Below, piece by piece: positions 10,366 through 22,971 of a stretch of 64,000 nucleotides of DNA. The notes beneath the pieces were generated by a model. That model had not been told where the DNA came from and ran no database searches. It worked only from the letters and a program-made list of their open reading frames with translations. This stretch comes from Larix kaempferi (taxonomy: Eukaryota > Streptophyta > Pinopsida > Pinales > Pinaceae): contig BSBM01001448.1 of the NCBI GenBank assembly GCA_027924585.1, forward strand, positions 372,001 to 436,000, read 5' to 3'. Position numbers and translations under genes: made by a program. Each line of letters begins with the position of its first letter. The stretch's first letter is position 1.

Positions 10366-11681
10366 GGAAGAAGCATAAAGCAAATAAAGACCAATTAGAC
10401 ACAGTGCTTCGCGAATATGACTACTTAATGATTTTCGCAAAGGTCACTGAACAAATGGGGGAACTTTCGACAGACAAAGAAAAGAAGGAAAAGGCAGTTC
10501 AAGATAGCTTAGACCAGAAACTGACTACACTACAAGGGTTATCCCAAAAATTTGATGAAGTAAGTAGAAGATTACCCTTGCACCATGAGACAATAGATGA
10601 AAAAGGGTCTACGGGAACTTCGCAACAGCAAATCACGGTTTTCGCGAGGTCCCACTTTGTCCATTTGCAGCCACTATCTATAAGATTACCATTAACTGAT
10701 CAAGCAATTCTAGATACAAATAATGTAGAGCGTGTGGAGCTTGATCTTGCAAAGATACCATTGCCAGGACTACATTACTTACAGATGCAAGTCAGTGAAG
10801 AAATGCATGACAGAACCATAGAAGCACTGAAAGGATAGGCAGATTTGCACAGGAAACTCGAGGAAGAGAGCTCACGGAGTACTATGCAAATACAAGATGA
10901 AATAGATCATCGACTGAGATTGGAGAACACGATCACTGTGGTTGCAGACGATATAGATGAATTTCAAGTACAAATAGAACCACTAGATACTATTGTCAAT
11001 ATTGGCAAGTTGGTCAACAGTATTAAGATTGAGAAGGAAGGCATGGAGATTCTCCATGAGTCAGAAATTACTACCCTGAAAGCGCAGATCAATCCACAGA
11101 CTTCACCATATGAACAACAATTAAGACAAGGCATAGTGAAGACCGTGGCACAGAATATTGCTACCGAAGTGACTAAGTGCCAGAGTCTACTGGAAGCAGC
11201 ATTGAAGGCATTTAGTGCCCCATAAGAAGACCAACAATTACTGGAAGTAAAGAAGGAAGTGAAAGAAAAACAAGAAGCACTAGGAAATATGGGTGAGGAG
11301 GTTAAGGCGCTACCAGCAAGAGAGAAACTCCTAAAATACAGAGAGATCAACACCCTAAAGAAAGAAGTTAAAGTTTTGTGTGAGAAGGAAACATAAATGG
11401 GTGATAAGTCGCAACCATTATTACAAGAAGCCGGCACGATCTCACAAGAGATCGAAGAAAAGTTAAAGGAGCTGAACCATAATCAAGAGCAAGTGGAAGG
11501 CCAGATCGGCCATGAGATAACACTTGAGATGGTTGAAACAGTTGGACAAATTGAACAAGATACTAAGACCGCAGTAGAAAAACTGATTAACACATTCAAT
11601 GAGTTCGCTGCAAATATCAGTCCACAATCAACGGAACACCTTAAAGGAGTTGAAAGTGGCTCGGGGGTGAGCCACATGTAA
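10366..11681 (+). pseudogene. Coiled-coil ORF of unknown family (element F), 5'-truncated
   Basis: One reading frame runs from the E insertion edge to TAA at 11679-11681, broken only by three in-frame stops (10836-10838, 11223-11225, 11394-11396) and no frameshift. The roughly 437 visible codons are rich in Glu, Lys and Gln with heptad-like spacing (EIEEKLKELNHNQEQVEGQI), indicating a long coiled coil. There is no zinc knuckle, protease or polymerase motif. The 5' end was removed by the copia insertion. An LTR-like promoter region follows directly, which makes a 3'-terminal retroelement ORF the best guess; a host coiled-coil gene fragment is the alternative. I do not recognise the family. Confidence 0.55.
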
Positions 11682-11682
11682 G

Positions 11683-13152
11683 TGTTAGGGTCCTGTTGGG
11701 CCTAGCCCAGATGGGGCAATTTTGAACAGGAAGAATTTTGAGAGCTGTGGAGCTAAGCACAATTACGTTTGAACAATTTTGGGATAAGTTTTGGTATGCT
11801 GCGAAGTTGAGTACAGTACAGTGTCGAAGGAGCTGTGAGGAGTACAGCGCCGCGATGTGCCATGTGGATGGAGATCCAGCTAAGAAGAGCATGGACGGAT
11901 GAAGGAAGTTATTTTGGTTAGGTCACAAAAGACCTATTTTTGGCAAAGATCGTCAATAACTACCAAGTAGTGGGTAGGTGCAGATCGAAGGTAGGTGACT
12001 GATCACAACAAACAAATGACTACTTGAACGAGTCATCTAAGGCCGTGAAAGAAGGAACAGCTCGACGGAAGTAACCCGTTGGCGTGCGTGACAAAAGATC
12101 CACTATTAGATATCAGTAGTCCGGTTTTGGGAAAACCGTGATAGTTTTGTGAACCTAAGGGTTCTACATTCGTAAATGTACAGACATGACCTACGGGTAT
12201 TGATCTATAAATAAGGAAATTTTGTAAAGGAAAGGGGTTAAATCTCATTTTGTTGATTATTATTGAATATTGTGAGATCTGTCTGATTGAAGCATTGTAA
12301 AGGCTCTGCAGCTATGTGCGCAGAGACCTAATTTTGAGAGAGAAAGAGAGAGAAGAGCATCTACGACTGAGTGCGTAGATGAAGAACTGTTGAACCCTTT
12401 CCAATATAAATAAACAACAGTTCTTGTGGACATAGCTTCCCATCTAGGGGGTGAACCACGTTAAACCATTGTGTTATGTGATTGCTGTGTATGATTGTCA
12501 TTAAATTGTGATTTAATTTACTTACAGTGCATGCATGAAGTTACTATTGTCTGTTATATCGTTATTGTTATCTGTATTCACCGTAGAAAGGATGGAATAA
12601 GATGCTAGTAGTTCATGTATGGAGGAGTGTTAACAGTACAACACCTATGAGTTTTCAATTGAATGAATCTATGAGATAACCACACAACGAAGGGTTATCG
12701 CAACATCAAGCATACAACACCGCGCATCTCAATCATTTGCATAAGTTATGATGTTTACCAAGCTAAGTAATTATGAATGATTAAGGATTATCGAATAAGA
12801 TTGAGTAGAAGTGGTTAGGTCTCATAACCCCACTACACGGCCTATGGACGCGCTGAGGGTATAAATATCTTTGTTTGTGAAGATTCCCGATGCGGAGTAG
12901 AAGACTTCGCGCAGTCATTGACCACAGCGCAACCTGTATCGCGCTGTACCCGAATCAATCCAAACACTCGCATCACAAGGTTGTGGAAACCTGCTTCCGC
13001 AACCACACCCTCAACTTCGCCTTGGGTGAGACCTTAGAATGCTCGCAGTCTGTTGCTGAAAGGGTCGGTGAATAGGGGTTTTGTTGGTATCTTGTACCGT
13101 GAAGTACCTGGGTCTACATTGGAAAACCTCTAGAACAGTGCTATGACCAACA
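11683..13152 (+). repeat. Probable LTR or promoter region of element F
   Basis: The region begins TGTTAGGG two bases after the F ORF stop. It contains a clear TATA box (tataaata, 12206-12213), an AG-rich gagagagaaagagagag stretch and a motif ggggtgaaccacgtt that is common in U5 regions of plant LTRs. A possible CA end is near 13152. No second copy or duplication is in the window, so the limits are guesses. Confidence 0.4.
12206..12213 (+). promoter_or_regulatory. TATA box in the F LTR-like region
   Basis: The motif tataaata is followed about 130-200 bp later by a leader-like region with repeated purine tracts. It resembles the U3/R junction of an LTR. Confidence 0.5.
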
Positions 13153-13732
13153 ATTATAAGAAGTGAGAACTAAAATTAGTTATTATACCTAATTAATTTA
13201 TGTTGCAATACCTCCTTCGTTGAGTTTTAGATTCATCCTTCCCAGGCCACTCACAAAATACAAATTCATAGTTGCTTATCAATCCAAAAGGGGAGGGAAA
13301 ATCATGGGAGATTAGGATCCCAACTCATGGTTGAAAAGGATAATGATAATAAACTAGCGATTTTGATGGGAATTATAATGTAGAAATAATGAGAAATCAC
13401 TACTTGATTACTCCATCTTAAGGGTATAATAATGATGTGGTTCCCCTCTCCAACTCAAAGTCCCATTTTATACTTGTAGAAATTGGTTTTAGGAGTTGGT
13501 GCAGACCATAACCATGTCTAGGTGTACAAAAAATGAAAAACTTGCTTGAGAGTGTGCAATTAATGCACTTTTTTATTTTTATTTTTTGCAATTTTGGGAA
13601 ATTCCCCCATGAGTTTCTTTAATGAAACACACAAGGCTCCAGGAGTTACTAATGGGAACTCACAAGCATAGAGAAAATATTTATTTTTAAGAAGAATCTT
13701 TAGTGTTTTGATGGTTCAGAGGTCTAATAGCA
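13153..13732. other. Stretch without recognisable feature
   Basis: AT-rich sequence with many stops in all frames. I see no gene, repeat pair or structural signal here. Confidence 0.6.
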
Positions 13733-14205
13733 TGTTTCAAGCAATGGTGGACTTGAGAATACTATAACACTTAGGGAGGTACCCAATGAGATAATGTTAT
13801 GTATTGATTCCATCGCTACTAAATAAGGCCTTGGAAGTAGATGTAGTATTAAAATCAATAATTGTAAGAAGCCTTACTAGAAGGTTATGCCTACTAGAAA
13901 GTTCCTATAAGGTTATGCCTTCTAGAAAGTTTCGTCTTTAGAAAGTACGTAGGATGTTTGCTGGAAATTATATAAATAAGTAGAAGAAATGTAATATGAT
14001 GTATTGTGAAGTATTGATGAATTATTTTGTAGCAATCATAGCTTGTGGAGTGATTCCTTCCATGAGTATCTGATGGTATTACCCTACCTTAAGGGTTTTT
14101 TTCATATTATTGTGTTCATACTCTTCTAGATGTATTTTGTTTATTTTTGAATTTTAATTTTCCTATGTTGTTTGTGGTTGAATTTATGGGTTAAAGATCA
14201 CAACA
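13733..14205 (+). repeat. Left (5') LTR of element H
   Basis: It aligns by eye with 16577-17000 over about 350 bp despite many substitutions and indels. The end at 14205 is supported by the decayed primer site that follows. Confidence 0.55.
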
Positions 14206-15169
14206 TTTGGTACCAAATCCCTTTCTTGGGAAAAAAGTGGGTATTTTTATTTTGATTTTTGTAATTTTTTTGAGGAAAAAAGAGGACACTAGTATTTAGA
14301 TTGATTTCTAAAAATCATGTGTAAAATTTAAAGAATCCAATTTTAGATCTAAGTTCCTCTCGCAGAAATCCCATTTTATATAAATAAAAAATGTTCAAAT
14401 CAGAGTTTGGGGAGAGGAGTTACCATTTATTTAAAATCAATTGTTTAAGGGTTTTTCCTTTGATGGTCGTGTGAATTGCATATCAAATATATTTTGATAG
14501 AGTACCTATATTTCCATGAAACCAACTCCAATAGATGCAAAATGACAATGGAATTTCACAATTATGTTTATAATAGAGAATCTAAGTAGTATTAATGAAG
14601 TTGTGATCTTTTTAAATCTTCCTCAAACCACATTGAATAGTAAGTTATAATTTTGGATGTGATTTTTTCTTCCAAGATAAATGTATTTATAGGAAAATTC
14701 GATAGTTCAAGTATTAAAGAATACATTTCATATTATATGAATGAATGTGTCCCTTTGGAAAAGTTCTAATAATGTCTTAAAGGAAAGTTCTAATAACGTC
14801 TTAAAGGAAAGTCCTTTAAGACATTATTAGAAATTTCAGATAAAGCATATTAATAAGTAGTTTTAGACAGGTGGTCTCATGATGTGAAGAATCATAAGAA
14901 AAAAAAAACACAAAGGGTTTATTTTCATGTGAAAACTTTTCATTACATGTTCATGAAAGTATTCAATAAGAGAAGGTCGTTGTTTCTATAAACCCAAGTA
15001 GCAAGCATAATTTAATAAATGTTAATTTGGCTAAATGATTGTAAATCTCCACAAAGCATATTCAAATTCAACAAATTAAGGGTGAAAGTGTTCAATATTT
15101 TAAATATTTTAAGATTAGTATTATTAGAAATTAGATTGCACAACAATCACAACACTAGGTTATGATACA

Positions 15170-15861
15170 TGTGACAATCCAACCTAGATCTAGATAGAGA
15201 AAACAATCTCACTTAAAATTATTTGCACAAAGAGATAGCAAGAATAGAGAAGAACTATTGAACATAACACTAGGGGAAAATCACTCCAGTGGGAAGAATT
15301 CCACTCTGATATTATTCATCAACAGGAGTGCAATATATAGATGCTCTCAAGAGACAAAATTGAGAGGCTTAGTGGCAAGTTGAGTAGCTCACAATAATGA
15401 GGCTTATATTGGACCAATTCACCCATCAATGACATGAGGCCAAGTGTAACTCATAGATTGGGCCATAATGAGGTTCAATGAACATGAGGAGGTTAGGCTA
15501 GTCAAAATAGTATGAAAGGTACCATTATGAGGGTGCATGGGTGAGTAGTTCACTAAGTAGTGGGAATTAATGCACAAGTTGACCAAATCCTCAAGAGGGT
15601 GCACTCCGTCTCCTTAAAATAGGGAAATGCAATAATTCCCACATAAATGCAAGGTATTGGTGCGAATTGATTGCTAAAATGGTCGAAATGAGTGGATAAG
15701 TGGAAAAACAAGGATTCATGGATATATCACTAGTCTAAGGTGGTCAAATGTGGACAAAATATGGTCCAAGACACTAGACTAGGCACTAGAAGGCCAAATA
15801 ACACTAGTTAGAACAACATGACAGTCCATGGCATGTATATGATGGGAATATTGGTCTAACA
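15170..15861 (-). repeat. Possible solo-LTR-like insert inside H
   Basis: The segment starts tgtgacaatcc, ends ggtctaaca and has U5-like sequence at its left side, suggesting a minus-oriented LTR between H leader and protease remnant. No matching duplication was found, so this is weak. Confidence 0.25.
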
Positions 15862-15864
15862 AGT

Positions 15865-16116
15865 ATGAATAAATATGTGTCACATTCATATTTTCATGAT
15901 ATAGATATGAATGGCGTGGATATTATTTTGAGATATGATTGGATGGATTCAATTGGTACAATTAATATTAATTTGCAAAACAAGTTTTTGAATATTTGGT
16001 ACAAGAAAAAGAAAATCATATTTCATGATATTTTCATTGCTAAAGGGCCCAAGGAGGAATATGGAGGAGTTTTTTTAGCACCTGCTAACATATCAAATGA
16101 AGAGTTTGAGGTTTAA
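15865..16116 (+). pseudogene. Retropepsin remnant of element H
   Basis: This 83-codon open segment reads MNGVDIILRYDWMDSIGTI followed by NKFLNIWYKKKKIIFHDI. It matches the C-terminal part of plant gypsy aspartic proteases, where the usual motif is GVDIILGYDW. The protease would release gag and pol products from the polyprotein. The catalytic Asp-Ser/Thr-Gly region is not present, and the conserved Gly of the ILGxxW motif is Arg (AGA codon). Flanking frames are closed, so only a fragment survives inside H. Confidence 0.6.
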
Positions 16117-16576
16117 TTATAAAAAAAGAAAAACTACAAAAGAACATAAAAAAGGAAGAAGAATCTAAGATGATATAAGCATCAAAGGAAACATGGGTGG
16201 AAGAGTAAAAATAAGAAGAACCAATAGCTAAGGTTGTTATATATTTACACCCACAATACCATTAGAAACAATAGTCATGAAGGGAAGTTTGGGAGAAGAA
16301 ACAAAAATGGCACAAAAAAAGACAAAAAATATGGAGGCACGTGGAGGACTAAAAGTAATGCATGGAGATATCATTGCAATGTAGCATCAACATGGAACCA
16401 AAAGAGTAACCAATAATGATATTGATGTGGAAATAAATTACTTGGACCCCATGTCCACATTTCACTAGGATAGATGAATGCTTGTACTTGGTACAAGTTG
16501 CCTACATTGCTAAATAGATGATATTGTAGGGATTTATCCCATCTTTCAAGGATGAAACATGCGAAGGGGGATGGAA

Positions 16577-17000
16577 TGTAAAGTAACTAGAGGATTATAT
16601 GGGGTACTTAGGTAGGTACCCAAGGGGATAATACTGTGTATTAAGGCCATTTATAGTAAATAAGATGCATGAAGTAGATGTAGTGTGAAAATAAATAATG
16701 GTACAAAGGTTTACTAGAAGGTTCCACCTACTACAAAGTTCCTTCTCTAGAAAGTACCTAGGAGGTTTGATATAAATTACATAAAGAAGTATAAAAAATT
16801 TAATGATATGTCTTGTGAAGTATTGATGCATTATTTTTTAGGAAGAATAGCTTGTGGAGTGATTCCTTCCGTAAGGATTATTTCATGGTGTTACGATGCC
16901 TTAAGGGTTCTTTCGATATTCTTGTGTTCATGCTCTTACACGACTCTTTTGCTAAGAAACCCCCCATACTCATCTTCTAGAACTTGTGGCATGTCCCAAT
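16577..17000 (+). repeat. Right (3') LTR of element H
   Basis: It starts TGTAAAG directly after a purine tract and is similar to 13733-14205 up to about 16950. Beyond that the two diverge and the true end is unclear. Confidence 0.5.
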
Positions 17001-17075
17001 GATATATTGAACAAACAAATGATTGTTCATTTTCATCATACTTATAAAAAAAATTCTCACCTCTGAATCACATTT

Positions 17076-17396
17076 CTACCCATCAAATCGATCAAAGTGC
17101 AGTTGCTGCATTTCTGGGCCACATGTAGAACCACTATTATTGTCATACCAATCATCTAATGTATTCTCTAAGTTCCTTACAGTTAAATCTTTTTCAGTTC
17201 TTTCTGCGGAATCTTCCATTTTATGGACATGCATGTGAACTCTTCTTGTAGCTGTACCCTCAAATAAAAATCTTTGATTATGACTCTGCAACATTGGAAT
17301 ACAAGAGGGTACTTGGAATCCTTTGTCATGCATCCTAGAATATGTTGGGGCCATACACTCTGCAGTTTCTTCAACAATATCCCACTAAGAACAAAA
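17076..17396 (-). other. Unrecognised minus-strand open segment
   Basis: About 100 codons are open down to a stop at 17076-17078, with an acidic, charged tail (EDSAERTEKDLTVRNLENTL). A short HMHVHK motif is seen. It lies downstream of, and on the same strand as, the BTB exon below and could be another exon of that gene, but I cannot support a function. Confidence 0.25.
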
Positions 17397-17910
17397 TGTG
17401 GCTTTCTGAATTATCTTGGGACTTAAATGCAAATTCACTTTTAATTTCTCATGCACAACAAATAAGTACACATCTGGAAAATATTCCAAGAACCATTGTT
17501 CAACTAGCCAAGATAGTTCTATGTAAGCATGTGCTTGTAATATAACATATCCGTTGTGGGCAGGGGCAATTAATCATCAAAATGCAATGACATATTGGTG
17601 ATGGCTCATCGAAGGTCTGGTGAGATAAACATGGACATTACAAAATCAATTGAAGACTTCCATTTGCAAGTCACTAAAAAATATGCATAGGGAATAAACA
17701 TTATAAAGAATCTTTGAATCATGCTAAAAATTCTAACATAATGAGAAATTGTTGGGAAAATATTAAGGACAATATCAGAAATTTATCCTATTGCAAGTAA
17801 CTTCTGCCTTCTCCTGTTTTACTGCATATTACTTTTGGGCTTTTTGTTATTTTATGCATGCAAGAATTAGAAGAGGAAATAGGTATTCTGCAACAAACAT
17901 GATAACTTAC

Positions 17911-19121
17911 GAGTAAGGATGGCCACTAACATCAACGACAGAAGCAAGGTTGCACTCTAAGTTCTGCATTCCCCAACTAGGTGTTCTTTCATCAAGAAGG
18001 GAAAGTAAAGGTTCCAAATTGCAATGCTTTTCTAGTAACCTGATATCTGCCACATTCTCCTCATCTACTTTCACATTTTTAGTATAGACAAGTAGGATAG
18101 TGCAATTTGGAATACAAACGACCTCTCTATTGACCTTTTTTGTACCATTTTCATTGTTCCTTGATTTAACAAAGCATCACACAAAGATACAAATGTTGTG
18201 CTTGGGAATAATATAACTAGAGGGAAATAAAGATGAGCATCTAGCTACTAAAAAAACCAAGTGTGCAAAAAATGAACTCCCATCTGACAAGACCAACAAG
18301 AGGTCATACATCTCATCATTATCAAATGCCTTCTTCATTCTTCTTCCAAATTTATTTGGAAATCCATATATACCGAAGCAGGACATGTTGTGTGTTGCAT
18401 ACCATTGTACACCAGGAGCAAGGCTATTGTCAGCAACCAATTTCTAAAACTGCCTAATTGATAATCTAGTTTTTGTTTCTTCACATTTATATTTTTCAAT
18501 AGAACCTTCAACATGCATATTCCATTTGACATTCTGAGCAAAGACTAAATCTGGAACCAATTTTGCGAAGGGCGAGTGGGTAAGAAACAATATCAAATTG
18601 CTTCCTTTTCAATCTTGTGTTTCATCCCAACAGCATATTCTCCCATGTGTTGCACTAACAACATGAATAGATACATTTGATCTTGCAACTTTGACTTCAT
18701 TGTCATAGTAGAACTTAATAGCACGTGACACTATTTCCAGTACATTATATTTATATAAAGTCCAACTATACAGTTCCAAGCTTGAAAAACTTGCCAAAGA
18801 CATCAAGCTTACTACCGTCAGAATATCATGAGATACAAAATTTCCATTGTTACAAGCTCCTAGTGCTACAATATTCAATAAAGATTGTAGCCACTCATGA
18901 CCAAATGGCTCCAGAGATTCAGCTAGAAAAATTTGTTCTTGTGAAGAAAGATATTTGAAAGGCGAATAAACAAGAAACAAGACAACCCTACAAATAGGTT
19001 CTCTCTCAGATATATCAGGTACTTCCTGTGTAGGTTCCTTCCCGATTTCTTGTTGGACATGAAGCTGACCACATCTATGAACAGTTCTTACCACAATTTT
19101 ATGGTCATATTTGCAAAACAT
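17911..19121 (-). pseudogene. BTB/POZ-ARM protein exon, broken
   Basis: One minus-strand frame runs from 19121 to a canonical donor (GTAAGT) at 17910, with three in-frame stops (18609-18611 TGA, 18441-18443 TAG, 18177-18179 TGA) and no frameshift. The first part is helical and Leu/Ser-rich (SLLNIVALGACNNGNF), suggestive of armadillo-like repeats. The second has a BTB/POZ core: YGFPNKFGRRMKKAFDNDEM, then LLLVLSDGSS, AHLVFLVARCSSLF and a later LEKHCNLEPLLSLLDERTPSWG. Plant proteins with this order are BTB/POZ proteins of the Arabidopsis At1g04390 type, probably CUL3 ubiquitin-ligase adaptors (from memory). An exon-like piece may lie upstream at about 19300-19378. The stops argue for a pseudogene or captured exon. 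Confidence 0.55.
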
Positions 19122-22100
19122 GTGTTAGCATTCAATTATTATAAGTTCCTATATCATGAGGTCTTAGTTTTAACTTATGGATAATTTACTTTTAAACACT
19201 AAGCAACCCAAAATAGATATGGAAAAAGAACCCCAAACAAATATGGAAAATATGAGAGAAGGAAAAGAAAAATACCAGGCAAATGAAATAAGCCTTAAGA
19301 GTGATTCTTTCTCGCAGCAATAGTTGAATCAAGATTTAATCCATACTCAAGCTCTTGGTTAGAGAATGCATTTGCTAATTGGATATAATTTCCAAGATGT
19401 TTCTTCTTGAGTACAAGAAAATTGAAGAAATAGTTCCCTCTATTTTAGTGTATAGGTTTCATCCAAGCATCCCATCGATCATATTCCCCTTTGGTGTAGA
19501 TATGTGTGCCCTGTTTCTGAATTCCAATAATTTACATAATAAAAATGCATGTAGGATCAATGAAAGCAAGAAATCATATCTATAACAGCCTTATGAATAT
19601 CACTAACACATATAATTTGTGGGAATTCTGAGGGAGGCCCCAATACCCAACCTGAGAGGTCCTTAGGGTACTACTTGCATGCAAGTTTTATGCTTATCTT
19701 TCTTCCCCTTTTTTTACCTCGAACATATATATTATTCGAGGTACACGTAGCCTATTTGCTTGTGCCGAAACTACCAAACAGTTTGTGACTAGCCCAACCA
19801 TCAGATATTTGGGATCCATCTCAGTGGACATATTTTGCTTCTAACATGATCCCTTTTTCATGAATCCATTGGGGACACTTGCGTATCTCATTTGTTTTGC
19901 ATGCATCCCAAACTTATATTGAGGATCAAACTCACCATCTCTGAGTTGTACTTTTTGGTCCATTGATCTTAGTAATTTCCCCTATCCTTCAATACATAAA
20001 CAAGATAGAATAGAATTAATTATTCATTGAATCCCTTTGGTGGGTGTTATAGTTCATTTCCTATGTTATTTTCCCTTGGATTAGGGAGCCATAAACGCCA
20101 CCAATATTTATTTCACATGCCTTACTATATAGGGTTTTGAAAAGCATTTTTAGAGTTTTGGCATAAGGAAATTTTATAACATCTTGCAAACGGAAACCTT
20201 CCAATAAATTTACACATGTCAAATTGGGAGAACCATCCACCTACTCAAGACTGTTCTTCATTCACCACTCTTTCACCCATCAAAATGTTGGAACACCCCC
20301 ACCATTGTATGCTTGGAACCATGGCATCACAACCTGTACCTACCATACATTAAAACTACTGATTATAGACATGCCCAAAAGAAATCTTTCTTTAATAAAG
20401 AAAAAAGACAAAGGCAGGAAAGACTGATCATGAAAGGAGGTAACATTAGGTTATCTTCTAAAAAGGAAAAACTCAAAAAGCAATTTCAAAAAATAGTTTC
20501 GATGGACTCACTTTTTTATAAGGACCATGGATATACACTGTAATCACTTTTTTACAAGGAGCATGGATATACATATTACAAACATCTCTGTCATGTGGCA
20601 CCTGGATCTTGGGCTCTTGGAATTTTTTTTGCCAAGAATAGCATTTTTCTTGGACTTTGGTGAAGCTGACTCTGGAATAGGCTATGATCAATGTTAGTGT
20701 CTAAATGCACCTTCAAAATGTAATCTTGCTGGATCTGAAGTTTGAACCCTCCCATAAGGCAAGAACAACTAGGTGTTAACAAGGGAGAAAACCAAGTCCA
20801 AGGTTGCTCCCATCGGTACTAGGTTGTAATAAAAATACCAAAAGTTGATGTGGGAATGTGTCCATTAGTGACAAACTTTTTGATGTGAGTGCAATAACAG
20901 CAATGAAGAACACCCAAATACAAGTAAAACATAAGAATACAAGTATGCAAGCATAGAAGAAGAAGATTTATAAAGGTACATATGGTCCAAAATTGGAATG
21001 TACATGCACAAGTGAAATGTAGAGATTTTATCATTTTTTTTTCTAATTAAAGCTCATCAGATGGGAAACTAATAGGTAAAAATGATTTGGGATTAAATTT
21101 AGAAATGTAGTAGGTTTCCACCTACTACTCCTTATCAATTCCTCCTTGTTGAGAGGAGATCGTCCCTAATTTATGTTGCAACTAAGGGTACACACCTTCC
21201 AACAAAGTATGAAATAATCCTTAGGCTTTGTGTATTTTGGGTTTTAGTATAAACCAATGGTAGAAAACTTTTGGATGGCCATTATACTTAAAAACAAAAC
21301 CAGTAGAAGCATGTGGGAATTATAAAGGAGAAGCACCAATGAGGTTTCCTTATGTAATGAAATTATTCATGGATGATGGTGTCTACAAGAGGATATCTAG
21401 AGGAGATGAAGATGTTGGAGCATCGATAGAACAAGGCGTATGGAGTGTGGGCATTGTTGCAAGAGTAGTGTAAAAAAATGTCGGAGGAGTAAAAAGCTCT
21501 TAATTTTAGATGAGTGGTTACTCGAGAACTTGTTGTAGGGTTTGGAACATGACCATCATGTCTTCCATCATTTTGATATGAAACTCTTGTTGTTGTGTGA
21601 GGGTTTCAATGAAGAGTGAATTTGTAGGAATTGAGCAATGCCAGAATTGTGGGAGTTGACAAAGTCTATAAAATAATTGCACGGAGCCATATTGTGGGTC
21701 TGGAAGAAAATTTTATGTCATTTTGAAACTAGAAATGACCTTGTGTTGAAGTTGTGTATATAATACTTCTACTTACTCTTGATGTGTCTCATCCATGTAA
21801 TTTGGTATCTTGATAAAATGTTACTGAATTCCAATGTTGATTTTTTTTTGTAGGATGAAAAGTATTAGCCATTTATGCCCCCATTACCATCATATGGATA
21901 TGGCAGAGAGCATCCTGGGACACGTTATGGCATTATAATTCATGGGAAACATCTTAAGGACATGGTTATTACTCATTAGAATTGATCTATTTTTCCCATA
22001 TCCATCTAAACTATCTCATGTGATGCAAATTGTAATTTTGTTTATAAAATTTAGATGTTCCCTTCTAGTTATATTTCATAAAGATTCATTATGTTTCCAT

Positions 22101-22279
22101 ACATTTTATTATAGGAAAATATCCATCATTCATATTGAGGTTTGTTTGACATGGTACAGCTGATAACTGTCTCGTCTTTAAAACCTATTTTGTTAGTAAA
22201 AATGCTGCTAAAGCTTCTCATATGGGCGAAGATTTATTTCCTAGAGGGAGGGTAAGTCAAATTTTAAGGATTTATGCAA
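19122..22279. other. Intergenic stretch, no supported gene
   Basis: Only short ORFs occur and none has a recognisable motif. A local duplication of about 36 bp (cacttttttataaggaccatgg and cacttttttacaaggagcatgg, about 20510-20575) is visible. A short minus ORF at 20819-21034 is hydrophobic but unsupported. Confidence 0.5.
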
Positions 22280-22284
22280 CTACT

Positions 22285-22966
22285 TGTTAATTTTCGAGCA
22301 TTAATTCAATATACTCTAGGATCTTTACTGAGAGAATAAAATGTACAGTATATCAATGCATATCAATCATAGCAAGTATATCAATCATCACAAGATGCAA
22401 ACATAAGAGACAATAGACACACAAAGTTTCCGTGGGGAAAACCCTAAGGTGAAAAACCCCACAACTTCCTCAGAGATAGATAGAGCAATAATACAACCAA
22501 ATTAAAACCCAAGTACACAGAGATAGTATCCTCCTAGCAGCTGATCCTCCTCCTCACATGTGTGCCAATTTCCGAGTGATGTAGAGTGAGATAATGAGAT
22601 GATCAAAATAGAGATATCTCGATCTCTATTTATACTTGTCCTAACTTCCCAATAAAATTATGGGACCGACTTGTCTAGCTTAGTATAATGAGCCATGGTT
22701 AACTTAATAAGGGCCGACCCCACACATGGTGGTCTAATAACCCATTTACCCACATGACTCATACAGGGCCGACCCCATCAAGGTGGTCTAATAACCCATC
22801 AAGTATAAGTTATGACACTTACAATATAAATGACGACACTTCCGTATAGAAGAATAATAACTCTCTATAGGAATATAAACACTTCCATATAGAGGAATAA
22901 TAACATCTCTATAGGAATACAATACACATGGGTAAAATACATTCCGAATTTACATATACATCAACA
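22285..22966 (-). mobile_element. Solo LTR with perfect 5-bp duplication
   Basis: The 682-bp segment has TG...CA ends (TGTTAATTTTCG at the left, CATCAACA at the right). It is flanked on both sides by ctact (22280-22284 and 22967-22971). A U5-like stretch (cgtggggaaaaccctaagg on plus) near the left end suggests minus orientation. No internal region is present, so it is the product of LTR-LTR recombination. Inside are two near-repeats of gggccgacccca...ggtggtctaataaccca. Confidence 0.75.
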
Positions 22967-22971
22967 CTACT

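Larger units (their letters stand above)
13733..17000 (+). mobile_element. Element H: strongly decayed gypsy retrotransposon
   Basis: Two diverged direct repeats (about 13733-14205 and 16577-17000) share blocks such as agtagatgtagt, ctagaaagt, gaagtattgatg and cttgtggagtgattccttcc. The left repeat ends caaca at 14205 and is followed by a primer-like site (tggtaccaaatc, 14208-14219). The right repeat is preceded by a purine tract (gaagggggatgga, near 16563-16575). Between them is a retropepsin remnant in the same orientation. The interior is only 2.4 kb, so most of gag-pol is deleted or unrecognisable. The ends are approximate. Confidence 0.6.

Noticed and set aside
12890-13075. 61-codon plus ORF after the F promoter-like region
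   Set aside because: Short, no motif, and atypical composition for coding sequence nearby.
15170-15861. Second solo LTR with duplication
   Set aside because: Ends are LTR-like, but the flanking 5-mers (ataca, agtat) do not match; kept only as a low-confidence repeat.
20819-21034. Hydrophobic minus-strand ORF with FYLYLG, compared with a downstream SUD1 exon
   Set aside because: The resemblance is limited to a few residues, and no splice sites or further matching residues were seen.
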